Shown here: one piece after another, positions 28,078-37,464 of the stretch
Layout: the number at the start of each line of letters is the position of its first letter
Numbering within the stretch: the stretch's first letter is position 1
DNA from: Gordonia jinghuaiqii
Lineage (GTDB): Bacteria > Actinomycetota > Actinomycetes > Mycobacteriales > Mycobacteriaceae
Direction of reading: 5' to 3'
DNA length: 64,000 nt
Assembly: GCF_014041935.1 (NCBI RefSeq)
Contig: NZ_CP059491.1
Coordinates: forward strand, 124,001-188,000
Made by a program: the position numbers and the translations under genes
The notes under the pieces: model-generated
Told to the model about the DNA's origin: nothing
Database searches by the model: none
The model's input: only the letters and a program-made list of their open reading frames with translations

Positions 28078-28965
28078 ATGCGTCGAATCGTCGCGATGGT
28101 CTGTGCGGTGGTGTGTGCCGTGATGGGTGGGGCCGGACTCACGGCTGTCCGAGCGGACGCGGTCCCGCGAGGGTGTCCGGAGCTCTACGTGCTGGCGGTG
28201 CCCGGGACGTGGGCCAACGGGGTCAGCCCCGGCATTCTCGGCGAGGTGACCGCCGGGCTCGGCCCAGAGACTCAGGTGCAGTACGTCGGATACGACGCGA
28301 CCGCCTTCCCCTGGGAGAAGGCGATCTATGGCAAGTCCAAGGCGCAGGCGGTGGCCAACACGAAGGGTCTTGCGCTGCAGATGCTGCGCCGGTGCCCCGG
28401 CGCCCGGATCGCGCTGGTCGGCTACAGCCAGGGCGCCGACGCCGCCGGTGACGTCGCGTCGGAGATCGGCACCGGCCGCGCCGAGATCCGGCCCTCTCAG
28501 GTGGCCGGGGTCGTGTTGATCTCCGACCCGCGACGCTCGGTCAGGGACAACCTGATCGGCCCGCCGCTGCGCGGTGAGGGCAGCGGCGGCCCGCGGGTGG
28601 ACAGCATGGGCTGGGTGCTCCCGCGTGCCTTCACCATCTGCGAACCGACCGATGTCTACTGCAACGTCCCTCGCGACCACTTCGTGACGCGGATCGTCGG
28701 ATACCTCGCCGAGACGAGTGATCCGACGCCCAGCCAGTTCGGCCAATATCAGGCGGAGGCGGCGGCGATCCTGCGCGAGTTGCTCACACTGGGCGGTCCC
28801 GGAGCGATAGTGGAGGAACTCGGCGACGAGCGAGCCCGCGAGCAGATCCTGTCGTTCAGCCGGTTCCTGCAGTCCGGGTCGCACGGCACGTACCGGGACT
28901 TCGAGGTCCGCCCGGGCGTCACGGCTGTCGCGTGGTCCCACCGGTTCCTCGCCGGTCTGGCCTGA
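28078..28965 (+). CDS. Secreted cutinase-family esterase
   Basis: A 295-residue secreted serine esterase. A signal peptide (MRRIVAMVCAVVCAVMGGAG to about 28) precedes the mature protein, which begins near RGCPELYVLAVPGTW. The nucleophile S117 lies in the cutinase motif GYSQGA; the acid is probably in CEPTDVYCNVP and the histidine in RDHFVTR, with the cysteines flanking these placed as in mycobacterial Culp proteins. These enzymes cut ester bonds in lipids of the envelope or host. The C-terminal 70 residues extend beyond a minimal cutinase. GGAGAG serves as ribosome site. Confidence 0.88.
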   Translation: MRRIVAMVCAVVCAVMGGAGLTAVRADAVPRGCPELYVLAVPGTWANGVSPGILGEVTAGLGPETQVQYVGYDATAFPWEKAIYGKSKAQAVANTKGLALQMLRRCPGARIALVGYSQGADAAGDVASEIGTGRAEIRPSQVAGVVLISDPRRSVRDNLIGPPLRGEGSGGPRVDSMGWVLPRAFTICEPTDVYCNVPRDHFVTRIVGYLAETSDPTPSQFGQYQAEAAAILRELLTLGGPGAIVEELGDERAREQILSFSRFLQSGSHGTYRDFEVRPGVTAVAWSHRFLAGLA

Positions 28966-28982
28966 TCGAGAAGCGCCACGGT

Positions 28983-29004
28983 GCGCGCGGAGGCGGCCGC
29001 GCGC
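28983..29004 (+). terminator. Terminator-like hairpin after the cutinase gene
   Basis: An 8-bp stem of GC only (GCGCGCGG) with loop AGGCGG, 18 bp after the stop. No T-run. Confidence 0.45.
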
Positions 29005-29149
29005 GTCGTTCGGCGCCCTGAACTGTGGTTTGGCCGGTGAATCGGACATCCGGCTAGAGTGGCGCTCGCGCGATCACCCCGATGCCTGCGACACGACCGC
29101 CCCGAACAGACGGACCTCATCCTTGCCAACGCTCTCCGCCACGCTTGCC

Positions 29150-29818
29150 ATGACCGACCCGGCCCAAGGACACAGCGGCTTCATCGGCTGGATCCTCGAC
29201 CTCATGGACTCCCTCGGGGAGCTCGGCGTCGGCGTGGCGATCCTGCTCGAGACGTTCATCCCGCCGATTCCGTCCGAGGCGGTTCTGCCCGGCGCCGGGT
29301 TCCTCGCCTACGAGGGGCGGATGAATGTCTGGCTCGCGTGGGCGGCCGCAACCGTCGGGTCGGTGCTCGGTGCGTGGATCTGGTACGCCATCGGCGCCGC
29401 ACTCGGCCGCGACCGAACCCGGCGCCTCGTCGGACGACTTCCGCTTCTCGATCACGATGACTTCGACAAGGCGGAGGCGTTCTTCGTCCGCTGGGGTGGG
29501 CTCGCGGTGCTCCTCGGAAGGTGCGTGCCGCTGGTGCGGTCCTTCGTCTCGATCCCGGCCGGTGTCGAGCGGATGTCGATCTGGCGTTTCACCACCTACA
29601 CGACGGTGGGTTCGGGCGTGTGGAATGCACTGTGGATAGGTATCGGGTTCGCCTTCGGTCCCGCGATCTCGCCCGCCCTGGAGCGTTGGAGTGGCGTGCT
29701 GTCCAACGTCGTGATCGTCCTGCTGGTCCTGCTGGTCGGATGGTTCGTCGTCAAACGCGTCCGACGCCGAAGCAGCGGGAGCTCCCGACTCGCCGAGCAC
29801 ACAGACGGAGCCAGGTGA
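29150..29818 (+). CDS. DedA-family membrane protein
   Basis: A 222-residue membrane protein of the DedA/SNARE-associated family, whose members flip or transport lipid carriers such as undecaprenyl phosphate and support membrane potential. Family motifs are visible: IPPIPSEAVLPGAGFLAY near the start and the conserved FVRWGGLAVLLGRCVPLVRS with GVERM after it; four to five helices and a basic end KRVRRRSSG. The start is uncertain: ATG at 29150 is used; TTG at 29123 is an alternative, and neither has a clear ribosome site. A TAGAGT box near 29055 could be the promoter. Confidence 0.85.
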   Translation: MTDPAQGHSGFIGWILDLMDSLGELGVGVAILLETFIPPIPSEAVLPGAGFLAYEGRMNVWLAWAAATVGSVLGAWIWYAIGAALGRDRTRRLVGRLPLLDHDDFDKAEAFFVRWGGLAVLLGRCVPLVRSFVSIPAGVERMSIWRFTTYTTVGSGVWNALWIGIGFAFGPAISPALERWSGVLSNVVIVLLVLLVGWFVVKRVRRRSSGSSRLAEHTDGAR

Positions 29819-30147
29819 CCTCAGCACCGTCGAAATCCCGGCGGGGAGCATCGACGAGCCGGGTGGGTCATCCGGTGTCGTGTTCGCTACGAATGACATT
29901 CGCGCAGGTAGGGTCCGCGTCGCTGGCCAGAAGGTAACGCGGACCGTGCCATGATCGATCTAGCCGTCACGTGCGGCGTTCGCGACTCCCGAATCGGGGA
30001 GGCGGGGATTCACACGTGTCGGCGCGTCGCGGGGAACGCGGCGAGGTCACTTCGAAGCCCGCGGCAGCACACAGCCGGCTGCTACAGTACTTCAAAGTAC
30101 GAGTCCGTTGTAACGAATGTGTATGCACCAGGAAGTAGTGATTGGTC
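29819..30147 (+). promoter_or_regulatory. Intergenic region with a GTACTT-CA-AAGTAC palindrome
   Basis: 329 bp with no larger gene. The perfect inverted repeat at 30087-30100 (6-bp arms, 2-bp spacer) sits in the most AT-rich part, about 50 bp before the small gene at 30148, and looks like a regulator binding site overlapping its promoter. Confidence 0.45.
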
Positions 30148-30336
30148 ATGAAGTTGGCTGACACATTGCATTCGCCCCGTCGGGGCACCCTGCTGACCTC
30201 GCTCACCGGAGGGCGTATCGGGGGTCGTCGAGAACACTCGACGCGATTCCCCGCCGAGGCCGAACGCCTCATCACCCCGGCCGAGCTGAGACGCTTCGGC
30301 CTCAGCGCCTGGGCCGAGGCTCGCGTCCCCCGCTGA
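30148..30336 (+). CDS. Small arginine-rich protein, unknown
   Basis: A 62-residue basic protein, MKLADTLHSPRRGTLLTSLT through RRFGLSAWAEARVPR. No cysteines or membrane segment. AGGAAGTAG lies 10 nt before the ATG, and the upstream region is AT-rich with a palindrome, both arguing for a real, regulated gene. The segment LITPAELRRFGLSAWAEARV looks like a helix-forming tail. I know of no family. Confidence 0.5.
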   Translation: MKLADTLHSPRRGTLLTSLTGGRIGGRREHSTRFPAEAERLITPAELRRFGLSAWAEARVPR

Positions 30337-30398
30337 GTCGTACTCCGCGGCGTCTGCTCTGCGGCGTCTGGTCTGCGGCGCTCTCTCGCCCTACCCCT

Positions 30399-30440
30399 CT
30401 GCGCCTGGTCTTCTGCGCCTACTCCTCTGCGCCTACTCCT
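30399..30440 (+). repeat. 14-bp tandem repeat (about 3 copies) over the S4 gene's end
   Basis: CTGCGCCTACTCCT at 30413 and 30427 is exact; 30399-30412 (CTGCGCCTGGTCTT) is a diverged copy, and CTGCGGC motifs continue upstream to about 30340. The second exact copy contains the stop codon of the S4-domain gene. Confidence 0.85.
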
Positions 30441-30660
30441 CTGCGGCCACCCGGACGCTCATCCCGCCGACCTCCACGACGTCGCCTACCGTCAGCTGAC
30501 GACCGCGTCGTGTCTCGACCTCGTCGTTGACGCTCACCAGGCCGTCGGCGATCACCTCTTTCGCCTCGGCCCCGGACTCGATCAGATTGGCCAGTTTGAG
30601 GAACTGGCCGAGGCGGATGGATTCGTCCCGGATCGTCACGTCGTACACGGTGTCGATCAT
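30433..30660 (-). CDS. Small S4-domain RNA-binding protein (YbcJ/RlbA type)
   Basis: A 75-residue protein that is a single S4 fold: SIRLGQFLKLANLIESGAEA, then LVSVNDEVETRRGRQLTVGD and a closing VEVGGMSVRV. Free-standing S4 proteins of this kind bind structured RNA; one group takes part in ribosome quality control (RqcP/Hsp15-like), others such as YbcJ are not understood. It is divergent from lysX, whose product handles tRNA. The stop lies within a 14-bp tandem repeat, so the C-terminus may differ between strains. Confidence 0.82.
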   Translation of the reverse strand: MIDTVYDVTIRDESIRLGQFLKLANLIESGAEAKEVIADGLVSVNDEVETRRGRQLTVGDVVEVGGMSVRVAAEE

Positions 30661-30695
30661 GCCGGGTCTCGATCGGCGGTGCGAGCCCGGGCGCC

Positions 30696-30727
30696 GCAGA
30701 TCTGTGCTGGGGCAGATCTGTGCCGGG
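30696..30727. repeat. 16-bp tandem duplication between the S4 gene and lysX
   Basis: GCAGATCTGTGCTGGG (30696-30711) followed directly by GCAGATCTGTGCCGGG (30712-30727), one base different. It lies in the divergent promoter region, about 50-90 bp before lysX. Confidence 0.85.
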
Positions 30728-30774
30728 GCAGGGCCAACCGCGTGGAGTGCGAGGGCTGACCGGCGTTCGGCGAC

Positions 30775-30780
30775 TACCTT
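30775..30780 (+). promoter_or_regulatory. -10 box of a leaderless promoter for lysX
   Basis: TACCTT ends 6 nt before the ATG at 30787. Confidence 0.5.
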
Positions 30781-30786
30781 CTACGC

Positions 30787-33700
30787 ATGGCCACCGACAC
30801 ACCCATCGCGCCGGACCCGGCTCATTCCGTCGAACCCGCCGGCGCCGACGAGCACGCCGACATCGCGCACCGCACGCCCACCGCAGCCGACCGTCGATCC
30901 CTCGCGCTCCTCGACAAGATCAGGCGGCCCAGCGGATTCGGCCGCAACGCGCCCCGCATCGCGGGCACCGTCGTGGGGATTCTGGCCGCAATTGCGTTGC
31001 TGTCCAGCCTGTTCCCGGCGATCCGGCATCTGATCCACGACCCGCGCCGTTACGTCGACGACTACGTCATCACGCTGCCCGACACGAGCTTCGCCTGGGC
31101 GTTCGTGCTGGCCTTGATCGCGATCGCGCTGTCGGCGCGTAAACGCATCGCCTGGTGGATCAGCATCGTGTACCTGGTGCTGTTCATGGTGGGCAACGTG
31201 CTCTACCTGATCCCCGCGCTCGAGGACGACCTCGATGTGACCTCGTGGGACCGCACCAACATCTACCTCGGTCTCGTCATCGACGCCGCCGCGCTGGTGT
31301 TCCTGCTGGCCACCTACCGCCAGTTCTACACACGCGTCCGACGAGGCGCGGTCCCGGCCGCTTTCGGGACGCTGATCGCCGGTCTGGCGGTCGCGACCCT
31401 GCTGGGCTGGGCGCTGGTGTGGGCCTTCCCGCACACACTGACCCGCGGCGATCGTCTGCCCTACGCCTTCAACCGGGTGGTCGCCTTCGGGGCGATCGAT
31501 CAGGATGCGTCCTTCGACGGCAGGCACACCCACGTGCTCGTCAACGGACTCCTGGGGCTGTTCGGTGCGCTCGCGCTGATCGCGGCTGCGGTCGTACTGT
31601 TCCGGTCGCAGCGCCTGCGGTGGTTGATCACCGCCGAGGACGAGGCACTCATCCGCGCCCTCATCACCCGATTCAACGACGATGATTCGCTTGCCTACTT
31701 CTCGACCCGGCGCGACAAGGCGGTGGTGTTCTCGCCCGACGGACGGGCAGCCATCACCTATCGGGTGGAGATGGGCGTCGGACTCGCCGGCGGTGACCCG
31801 ATCGGGGATCCGGAATCGTGGCCCGACGCCATCGCCGAGTTCCTCACGCTCTGTGAGGAGTACGGGTGGCATCCGGCGTCGATGGGCTCGAGCACCCGCG
31901 GTGCCGCCGCCTACGACGCCGCCGGGTTCGTGTCGCTGAACATCGGCGACGAGGCCATCCTGCACACGCGCGAGTTCAGTCTCAGCGGCCCGACGATGAA
32001 GGCCGTGCGGCAGGCCGTGACACGCACGAAACGTGCCGGGGTGTCCGTGCGAATCCGCAGGCATCGGGACATCTCGACGCAGGGCCACCCGTCTGAGATG
32101 GACCGGATCGTCGCCCGTGCCGACGAGTGGCGCGACACCGACGAGGAACGCGGTTTCGCGATGGCGCTGTCTCGCATCGGAGATCCCGCCGACGGCGACT
32201 GCCTGCTGGTGGAGGCGGTGATCGGTGAGGGGACTCCCGAGGAGAGCGTCGTCGGGATGCTGTCGTTCGTGCCGTGGGGGCGTCGCGGCGTCTCGCTCGA
32301 CCTGATGCGCCGCGACCGCCACGGACCCAACGGCGTCGTCGAGACGATGGTTGCCGAATTGTGCCGCAACTCCGAACAGTTCGGCATCACCGAGGTGTCC
32401 CTCAACTTCGCGGCGTTCCGCGCGTTCTTCGAGCAGGGATCACAGATCGGCGCCGGCCCGGTCATGCGGATGGGCTATTCGGTCCTGATGTTCGGCTCGC
32501 GGTTCTTCCAGATGGAGTCGCTGTACAAGTCCAACGCCAAGTACCTGCCCGACTGGCAGTCGCGGTACCTGTGCTTCGAGGACAACCGCATCCTGCCGCG
32601 GGTGGGACTCGCGGCGATCGTCACCGAAGGGTTCATCACCCTGCCGCGCCTGGGCCGCGCCAAGCACTACGCGCAGGGCCAGCCGTCGATCCCACCCGGC
32701 GTCGACGCCCCAGCGCTGATCGCCGAACTCGAAGCGGAGGCGGCCAACCCCGAGGGGGCCGTCATCCACCGCCCCGAACAGGTGCGTGTGCGACTCGCCA
32801 AGATGGACAGGCTCGTCGAGCGCGGCTTTGATCCGTACCCGCCCGCCGACCAGCCGACGCACACGGTCGCGCAGGCCAAGGCCGCCCCCGAGGGGACCGT
32901 GGTCACCGTCGCCGGACGAGTGACGCGTATGCGTGACTTCGGCAAGGTGGTCTTCGCCGACGTCCACGACTGGTCGGGCGAGGTGCAGGTGCTCGTCGAG
33001 GAGTCCCGGGTCATCCCGGGTACGCCTGACTTCGGTACCGACGTCGACCTCGGTGACCTGATCCAGGCGCGCGGCGTGGTGGGGACGAGCCGCACCGGTG
33101 AGCTCTCCATCCTCATCGATGCCTGGCGGATCAACGGCAAGTGCCTGCGTCCGCTGCCCGACAAGTGGGCCGGACTCACCGACCCCGAGGCGCGGGTGCG
33201 TCAGCGCTACGTCGATCTCGCGATCAACGAGCAGAGCCGCAAGAACCTCGCGATCCGCAGTCTCGTGGTGAAGTCGTTGCGCGACTTCCTGGCCGCGCGT
33301 GGATTCCTCGAGGTCGAGACACCGATCCTGCAGCAGATCCACGGCGGCGCCAATGCGACGCCGTTCCAGACCCACATCAACGCCTACAACCTCGACCTGT
33401 ATCTGCGCATCGCACCCGAGCTCTACCTCAAACGGCTGTGCGTCGGCGGGGTGGAGAAGGTGTTCGAGATCGGGCGCAACTTCCGCAACGAAGGCGTCGA
33501 CTTCAGTCACAACCCCGAGTTCACGAGCCTGGAAGCCTATGAGGCACACAGTGATTACCTGAAGATGCTGGACCTCACCCGGGAGATGATCCAGCATGCC
33601 GCGACCGCGGCCTATGGTGCGCCGGTGATCGTGCGCACCGACGCCGACGGAAACGAAGAGCGCGTGGACATCTCGGGGGAGTGGCCGGTCAAGACCGTGC

Positions 33701-34227
33701 ACCAGGTGGTGTCCGAAGGTGCGGGAGAGGAGATCACGCCCGAGACCTCCGTCGAGACACTGCGCGCGATCTGCGACCGGCTCGAGATCAACCACCGGCC
33801 CGACTGGGATGCCGGCCAGATCGTGCTCGAGCTGTACGAACACCTCGGTGAGGATCGCACCACGTTTCCCACGTTCTACATCGACTTCCCGACGTCGACG
33901 TCGCCGCTCACCCGGGCGCACCGCAGCAAGCCCGGAGTCGCCGAGCGGTGGGATCTGGTCGCCTGGGGCGTCGAGCTGGGGACCGCGTACACGGAGCTGA
34001 CCGATCCGGTCGAGCAACGTAAGCGGCTCACCGAGCAGTCGATCCTGGCCGCCGACGGCGACCCCGAGGCCATGGAGCTCGACGAGGACTTCCTGCAGGC
34101 ACTCGAGTACGCGATGCCGCCCACCGGCGGTCTCGGTGTGGGTGTCGACCGGGTGGTCATGCTCATCACCGGGCAGTCGATCCGCGAGTCGTTGGCCTTC
34201 CCGCTCGCCAAACCGCAGGACGCCTGA
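30787..34227 (+). CDS. lysX: Bifunctional lysyl-phosphatidylglycerol synthase / lysyl-tRNA synthetase LysX
   Basis: An 1146-residue fusion. Residues about 55-285 hold six or seven membrane helices; about 290-620 the DUF2156 lysyltransferase domain ([39 protein letters not shown]); about 690-790 the tRNA-binding OB fold ([20 protein letters not shown]); the rest a class II lysyl-tRNA synthetase with motif 2 [20 protein letters not shown] and motif 3 [12 protein letters not shown]. The C-terminal part charges tRNA-Lys and the membrane part transfers lysine to phosphatidylglycerol, lowering surface charge and giving resistance to cationic peptides (mycobacterial LysX, about 1172 residues). A housekeeping lysS should exist elsewhere. 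Confidence 0.96.
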   Translation: MATDTPIAPDPAHSVEPAGADEHADIAHRTPTAADRRSLALLDKIRRPSGFGRNAPRIAGTVVGILAAIALLSSLFPAIRHLIHDPRRYVDDYVITLPDTSFAWAFVLALIAIALSARKRIAWWISIVYLVLFMVGNVLYLIPALEDDLDVTSWDRTNIYLGLVIDAAALVFLLATYRQFYTRVRRGAVPAAFGTLIAGLAVATLLGWALVWAFPHTLTRGDRLPYAFNRVVAFGAIDQDASFDGRHTHVLVNGLLGLFGALALIAAAVVLFRSQRLRWLITAEDEALIRALITRFNDDDSLAYFSTRRDKAVVFSPDGRAAITYRVEMGVGLAGGDPIGDPESWPDAIAEFLTLCEEYGWHPASMGSSTRGAAAYDAAGFVSLNIGDEAILHTREFSLSGPTMKAVRQAVTRTKRAGVSVRIRRHRDISTQGHPSEMDRIVARADEWRDTDEERGFAMALSRIGDPADGDCLLVEAVIGEGTPEESVVGMLSFVPWGRRGVSLDLMRRDRHGPNGVVETMVAELCRNSEQFGITEVSLNFAAFRAFFEQGSQIGAGPVMRMGYSVLMFGSRFFQMESLYKSNAKYLPDWQSRYLCFEDNRILPRVGLAAIVTEGFITLPRLGRAKHYAQGQPSIPPGVDAPALIAELEAEAANPEGAVIHRPEQVRVRLAKMDRLVERGFDPYPPADQPTHTVAQAKAAPEGTVVTVAGRVTRMRDFGKVVFADVHDWSGEVQVLVEESRVIPGTPDFGTDVDLGDLIQARGVVGTSRTGELSILIDAWRINGKCLRPLPDKWAGLTDPEARVRQRYVDLAINEQSRKNLAIRSLVVKSLRDFLAARGFLEVETPILQQIHGGANATPFQTHINAYNLDLYLRIAPELYLKRLCVGGVEKVFEIGRNFRNEGVDFSHNPEFTSLEAYEAHSDYLKMLDLTREMIQHAATAAYGAPVIVRTDADGNEERVDISGEWPVKTVHQVVSEGAGEEITPETSVETLRAICDRLEINHRPDWDAGQIVLELYEHLGEDRTTFPTFYIDFPTSTSPLTRAHRSKPGVAERWDLVAWGVELGTAYTELTDPVEQRKRLTEQSILAADGDPEAMELDEDFLQALEYAMPPTGGLGVGVDRVVMLITGQSIRESLAFPLAKPQDA

Positions 34228-34231
34228 CGCG

Positions 34232-34299
34232 CTGCCGGTTGAGGGTGTCCGTCTGCCGGTTGGAGCGTGTCCCTCTGCCGGTTGAGCTTGTCGAAACCC
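34232..34299 (+). repeat. Three copies of CTGCCGGTTG-type intergenic repeat
   Basis: Units start at 34232, 34253 and 34275 with CTGCCGGTTG, diverging after. The last continues as AGCTTGTCGAAACCC, which matches the dispersed intergenic element 'GGTTTCGACAAGCTCAACC' I recall from many actinobacterial genomes. That identity rests on memory, not a search. Confidence 0.7.
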
Positions 34300-34321
34300 T
34301 CGCTTCGGGCACACTGGTCGG

Positions 34322-35242
34322 GTGCACGAGATGACGCCCGGCGACGCAGGCGGAGCTCCGGGTGAGTTCGTCACCGTCGGCGAGCATCGCCTGCACGTGC
34401 TGGACGAGGGGTCGGGGCCGCCGCTGCTGTTGATGGCGGCGTTGGGTAGCAACTGGTTCGACCTCGACCCGCTGGTCGCGCGGCTCGCGTCGTCGTGGCG
34501 GGTGATCCGATATGACCGGCCGGGTTACGGGCTGTCCAGTCCCGTGGGGCGGCATCATCATCCGTCGTTGCTCGGCGAGGTCGAGCGGATGGCGGCGGTG
34601 CTCGATGCCCGTGGTGTCGACGAACCCGTTGTCGTCGTGGGACATTCGCTGGCCTCGTTGTATGTCGAGGCGTTCGCCCGTCGGCATCCCGAGCGGACTG
34701 CCGGCGTGGTGCTTCTCGACGGGTCGTTCGTGCTGGTCCCGTGGCGGATGGTTCCGCTGTCGTTCCGGACCGGCAACGCCCACCGGTTCGTGGGTGCCGC
34801 GCGGGCGGTGACTTCTCGTGTCGGCATCCGGCGCTGGCCGAGTCTGCAGGTGTGGACGCGAGTGGTGCCCGCTCCGCCGGAAGGGCGTGGCGACCAGCAA
34901 CGACGCTGGGGTGCGAGGATCTTCGGTCAACCGCCGTTCCTTCTCGCCCTGCTTGTCGAGAATGCCGCATTCGGTGCCATGAACAACACGCTGCGCGGAC
35001 TGCGTCGGACAAGGCCGATGCCCGACGTGCCGGTCATCGTGGTGGTCGCGTCGTCACGATTGCCGGGCTACCGGGAGTTCTGGGAGTGGAAGCAGCAGCG
35101 GTACGCGGAAGTGCTGAGCGCCGACGAGATCGCCGTACTGCCGCGCACGAAGCACTTCCTCGTCTCCGAGCGGCCGGATGACGTGGCCGAGATCATCGAG
35201 GGCATGAGAGAGTCGGATCGCTCTCTCCCTACCCGCGAGTAA
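34322..35242 (+). CDS. Alpha/beta hydrolase
   Basis: A 306-residue alpha/beta-fold hydrolase with nucleophile S109 in [10 protein letters not shown] and a C-terminal histidine in [13 protein letters not shown]. The strand [17 protein letters not shown] replaces the usual HG oxyanion motif. Substrate unknown. It starts GTG (34322), with CACACT 6 nt upstream fitting leaderless transcription; an ATG at 34331 is the alternative. It follows lysX after the repeat cluster and precedes rraA by 34 bp. Confidence 0.75.
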   Translation: MHEMTPGDAGGAPGEFVTVGEHRLHVLDEGSGPPLLLMAALGSNWFDLDPLVARLASSWRVIRYDRPGYGLSSPVGRHHHPSLLGEVERMAAVLDARGVDEPVVVVGHSLASLYVEAFARRHPERTAGVVLLDGSFVLVPWRMVPLSFRTGNAHRFVGAARAVTSRVGIRRWPSLQVWTRVVPAPPEGRGDQQRRWGARIFGQPPFLLALLVENAAFGAMNNTLRGLRRTRPMPDVPVIVVVASSRLPGYREFWEWKQQRYAEVLSADEIAVLPRTKHFLVSERPDDVAEIIEGMRESDRSLPTRE

Positions 35243-35263
35243 CCAGCTACTTGCGGTTACACC

Positions 35264-35269
35264 TAAACT
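35264..35269 (+). promoter_or_regulatory. -10 box of a leaderless promoter for rraA
   Basis: TAAACT ends 7 nt before the ATG at 35277. Confidence 0.5.
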
Positions 35270-35276
35270 GGTCGGC

Positions 35277-35768
35277 ATGAGCGAGCCGACCTTCACCCCG
35301 ACAGCCGACCTCGTCGACGAGATCGGCGCTGATGTCCGTAGTTGCGACACCCAGTTCACGCAGTTCGGCGGCATCCGGGAGTTCGTCGGCCGCGTCTCGA
35401 CCGTCAAGTGTTTCCAGGACAACGCCCTGCTCAAATCAGTCCTCGGCGAGTCCAACCCCGGCGGTGTGCTGGTCGTCGACGGCGACGCCTCGGTACACAC
35501 CGCGCTGGTCGGCGACATCATCGCCGAACTCGGCCGGTCGAACGGCTGGGTGGGGATCATCGCCCACGGCGCGATCCGTGATGCCAAGACCATCGGCGGG
35601 ATGGAGATCGGCGTCAAGGCGCTGGGCACCAATCCGCGGAAGTCCACCAAGACCGGTGCCGGCGAACGCGACGTCCCGCTCACGTTCGGCGGGGTGACCT
35701 TCGCTCCCGGAGACATCGTGTACTCCGACGACGACGGGATCGTGCTCGTCAGCCCAGACAGCCCGTAG
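35277..35768 (+). CDS. rraA: RraA-family protein (RNase E regulator / HMG-oxaloacetate aldolase-like)
   Basis: A 163-residue protein with the RraA core: [16 protein letters not shown], the loop [19 protein letters not shown], and the substrate/metal motif [17 protein letters not shown]. Homologues (MenG-like, misnamed in older records) bind RNase E and inhibit it, or act as class II aldolases on 4-hydroxy-4-methyl-2-oxoglutarate; the arginine-aspartate pair (RD) needed for aldolase activity is present. Which role holds here is open. It is transcribed with its own leaderless promoter, 34 bp after the hydrolase gene. Confidence 0.88.
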   Translation: MSEPTFTPTADLVDEIGADVRSCDTQFTQFGGIREFVGRVSTVKCFQDNALLKSVLGESNPGGVLVVDGDASVHTALVGDIIAELGRSNGWVGIIAHGAIRDAKTIGGMEIGVKALGTNPRKSTKTGAGERDVPLTFGGVTFAPGDIVYSDDDGIVLVSPDSP

Positions 35769-35825
35769 ACCCACCAGCTCCAGTCACTGATCCGCCCGAC
35801 CGAACCGCGCCGAGGAGCCTCCGTC

Positions 35826-37379
35826 ATGCCGAAGCCCACTGTCGACTACTTCACCCGCCTCGGGGATCTCGTCGCGATCGACGACGCCGCGAGTCGTCCC
35901 ACCCGCCCGGTGCTGGAGGCGTTCAGCGGCACGGAGATGGCGACCATCCCCGTGGCGACTGCCGCCGACCTCGAGACCGCGGTTGCCCGGGCGCGTCAGG
36001 CGCAGGAGGGCTGGGCCCAGCGGACCCCGGCCGAGCGTGCCGCGATCATCGACACCTTCTCCGATCTCGTTCACCGCAACGCCGCGTCGTTGATGGACAT
36101 CGCTCAGGCCGAGACCGGCAAGGCACGGATCTACGCGCAGGAAGAGGTCATCGATGTCGCGCTGACCGCGCGGCACTACGCCACGAACGGTCCGCGTCTG
36201 CTCGCCGACCGCAAGGTCAAGGGGATGCTGCCCGGCGCGACCAATGTTCGTGTGCGGCACCTGCCCAAGGGTGTCGTCGGTGTCATCAGCCCATGGAACT
36301 ACCCGCTGACTCTCGCGGTGTCGGACGCCGTCGCGGCTTTGGTCGCAGGCAACGCGGTGGTGGTCAAGCCCGACAGCCAAACGCCTTACTGCGCACTCGC
36401 ATTGGCCGAACTGCTGTACGAGGCGGGTCTCCCGCGCGAACTGTATGCAGTGGTGCCGGGTCCCGGAAGCGTTGTCGGGCAGGCGATCATGGCCACCACC
36501 GACTATGTGATGTTCACCGGGTCGTCGGCCACCGGCGCCACCCTCGCCGAGCAGGCAGGCCGTCGACTCATCGGGTTCTCGGCCGAGCTGGGCGGAAAGA
36601 ACCCCATGGTGGTCACCGCCGGCGCCGACATCGCCAACGCCGTGCGGGGTGCGGCACGCGCCGCGTTCTCCAACTCCGGGCAGTTGTGCATCTCCATCGA
36701 GCGCATCTACGTCGACAAGAAGATCGCGGGCGAGTTCGCCGACCGGTTCGCCGCATTCGTCTCGCAGATGAAGCTCTCGGCCGCCTACGACTTCACCGCC
36801 GACATGGGCTCGCTGGCCTCGGCCGCGCAGATCGACACCGCCGAGGCCCACGTCGAGGACGCAGTCGCCAAGGGCGCCAAGGTTCTCGCCGGCGGCAAGC
36901 GCCGAGCCGACCTGGGCCCGTTCTTCTTCGAGCCGACGGTCCTCACCGATGTCACCGACGACATGGTGTGCTTCGGCAACGAGACCTTCGGACCGGTGGT
37001 CTCGATCTACCCGGTGGACTCCACCGACGAGGCGATCAAGCTGGCCAACGACACCGAATACGGGCTCAACGCAAGCGTTTTCGCGGGCAGCAGTGCCGAG
37101 GCGCAGGCTGTGGCGGAACGTTTGCGTGCGGGCACGGTGAACATCAACGAGGGCTACGCCGCGGCGTGGGCGTCCACCGCGGCGCCGATGGGCGGCATGG
37201 GCATCTCGGGTGTGGGCCGACGCCACGGCGACGAAGGCCTGTTGAAGTACACCGAGTCGCAGACCATCGCCGAGCAGCGATTCATCGGCATCGACCGGAT
37301 GCCGGTGGTGCCCACGAGCATCTACCGCGCGATCACCCCGGCCGCGGTCCGTGCACTGAAGTACCTACCCGGCCGCTGA
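35826..37379 (+). CDS. gabD2: Succinate-semialdehyde dehydrogenase
   Basis: A 517-residue NADP-linked aldehyde dehydrogenase of the GabD2 type (Rv1731 in mycobacteria). Seen: VGVISPWNYPLTLAVSDAV, general-base ELGGKNPMVV, and the nucleophile cysteine in NSGQLCISIERIYV; the GabD2 mark is NEGYAAAWASTAAPMGGMG near the end. It oxidises succinic semialdehyde to succinate, completing the GABA shunt or 2-oxoglutarate bypass. A leader of 57 bp separates it from rraA. Confidence 0.93.
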   Translation: MPKPTVDYFTRLGDLVAIDDAASRPTRPVLEAFSGTEMATIPVATAADLETAVARARQAQEGWAQRTPAERAAIIDTFSDLVHRNAASLMDIAQAETGKARIYAQEEVIDVALTARHYATNGPRLLADRKVKGMLPGATNVRVRHLPKGVVGVISPWNYPLTLAVSDAVAALVAGNAVVVKPDSQTPYCALALAELLYEAGLPRELYAVVPGPGSVVGQAIMATTDYVMFTGSSATGATLAEQAGRRLIGFSAELGGKNPMVVTAGADIANAVRGAARAAFSNSGQLCISIERIYVDKKIAGEFADRFAAFVSQMKLSAAYDFTADMGSLASAAQIDTAEAHVEDAVAKGAKVLAGGKRRADLGPFFFEPTVLTDVTDDMVCFGNETFGPVVSIYPVDSTDEAIKLANDTEYGLNASVFAGSSAEAQAVAERLRAGTVNINEGYAAAWASTAAPMGGMGISGVGRRHGDEGLLKYTESQTIAEQRFIGIDRMPVVPTSIYRAITPAAVRALKYLPGR

Positions 37380-37452
37380 TCCTCGCGGGTTGCGGGTCGA
37401 CCGAGACCCCGCCCGATCCGCGGTTGTCCTGCCCCGGTGAGGTGGTGGTGGT

Positions 37453-37458
37453 TAGGGT
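37453..37458 (+). promoter_or_regulatory. -10 box of a leaderless promoter
   Basis: TAGGGT ends 6 nt before the GTG at 37465. Confidence 0.5.
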
Positions 37459-37464
37459 GGCACC

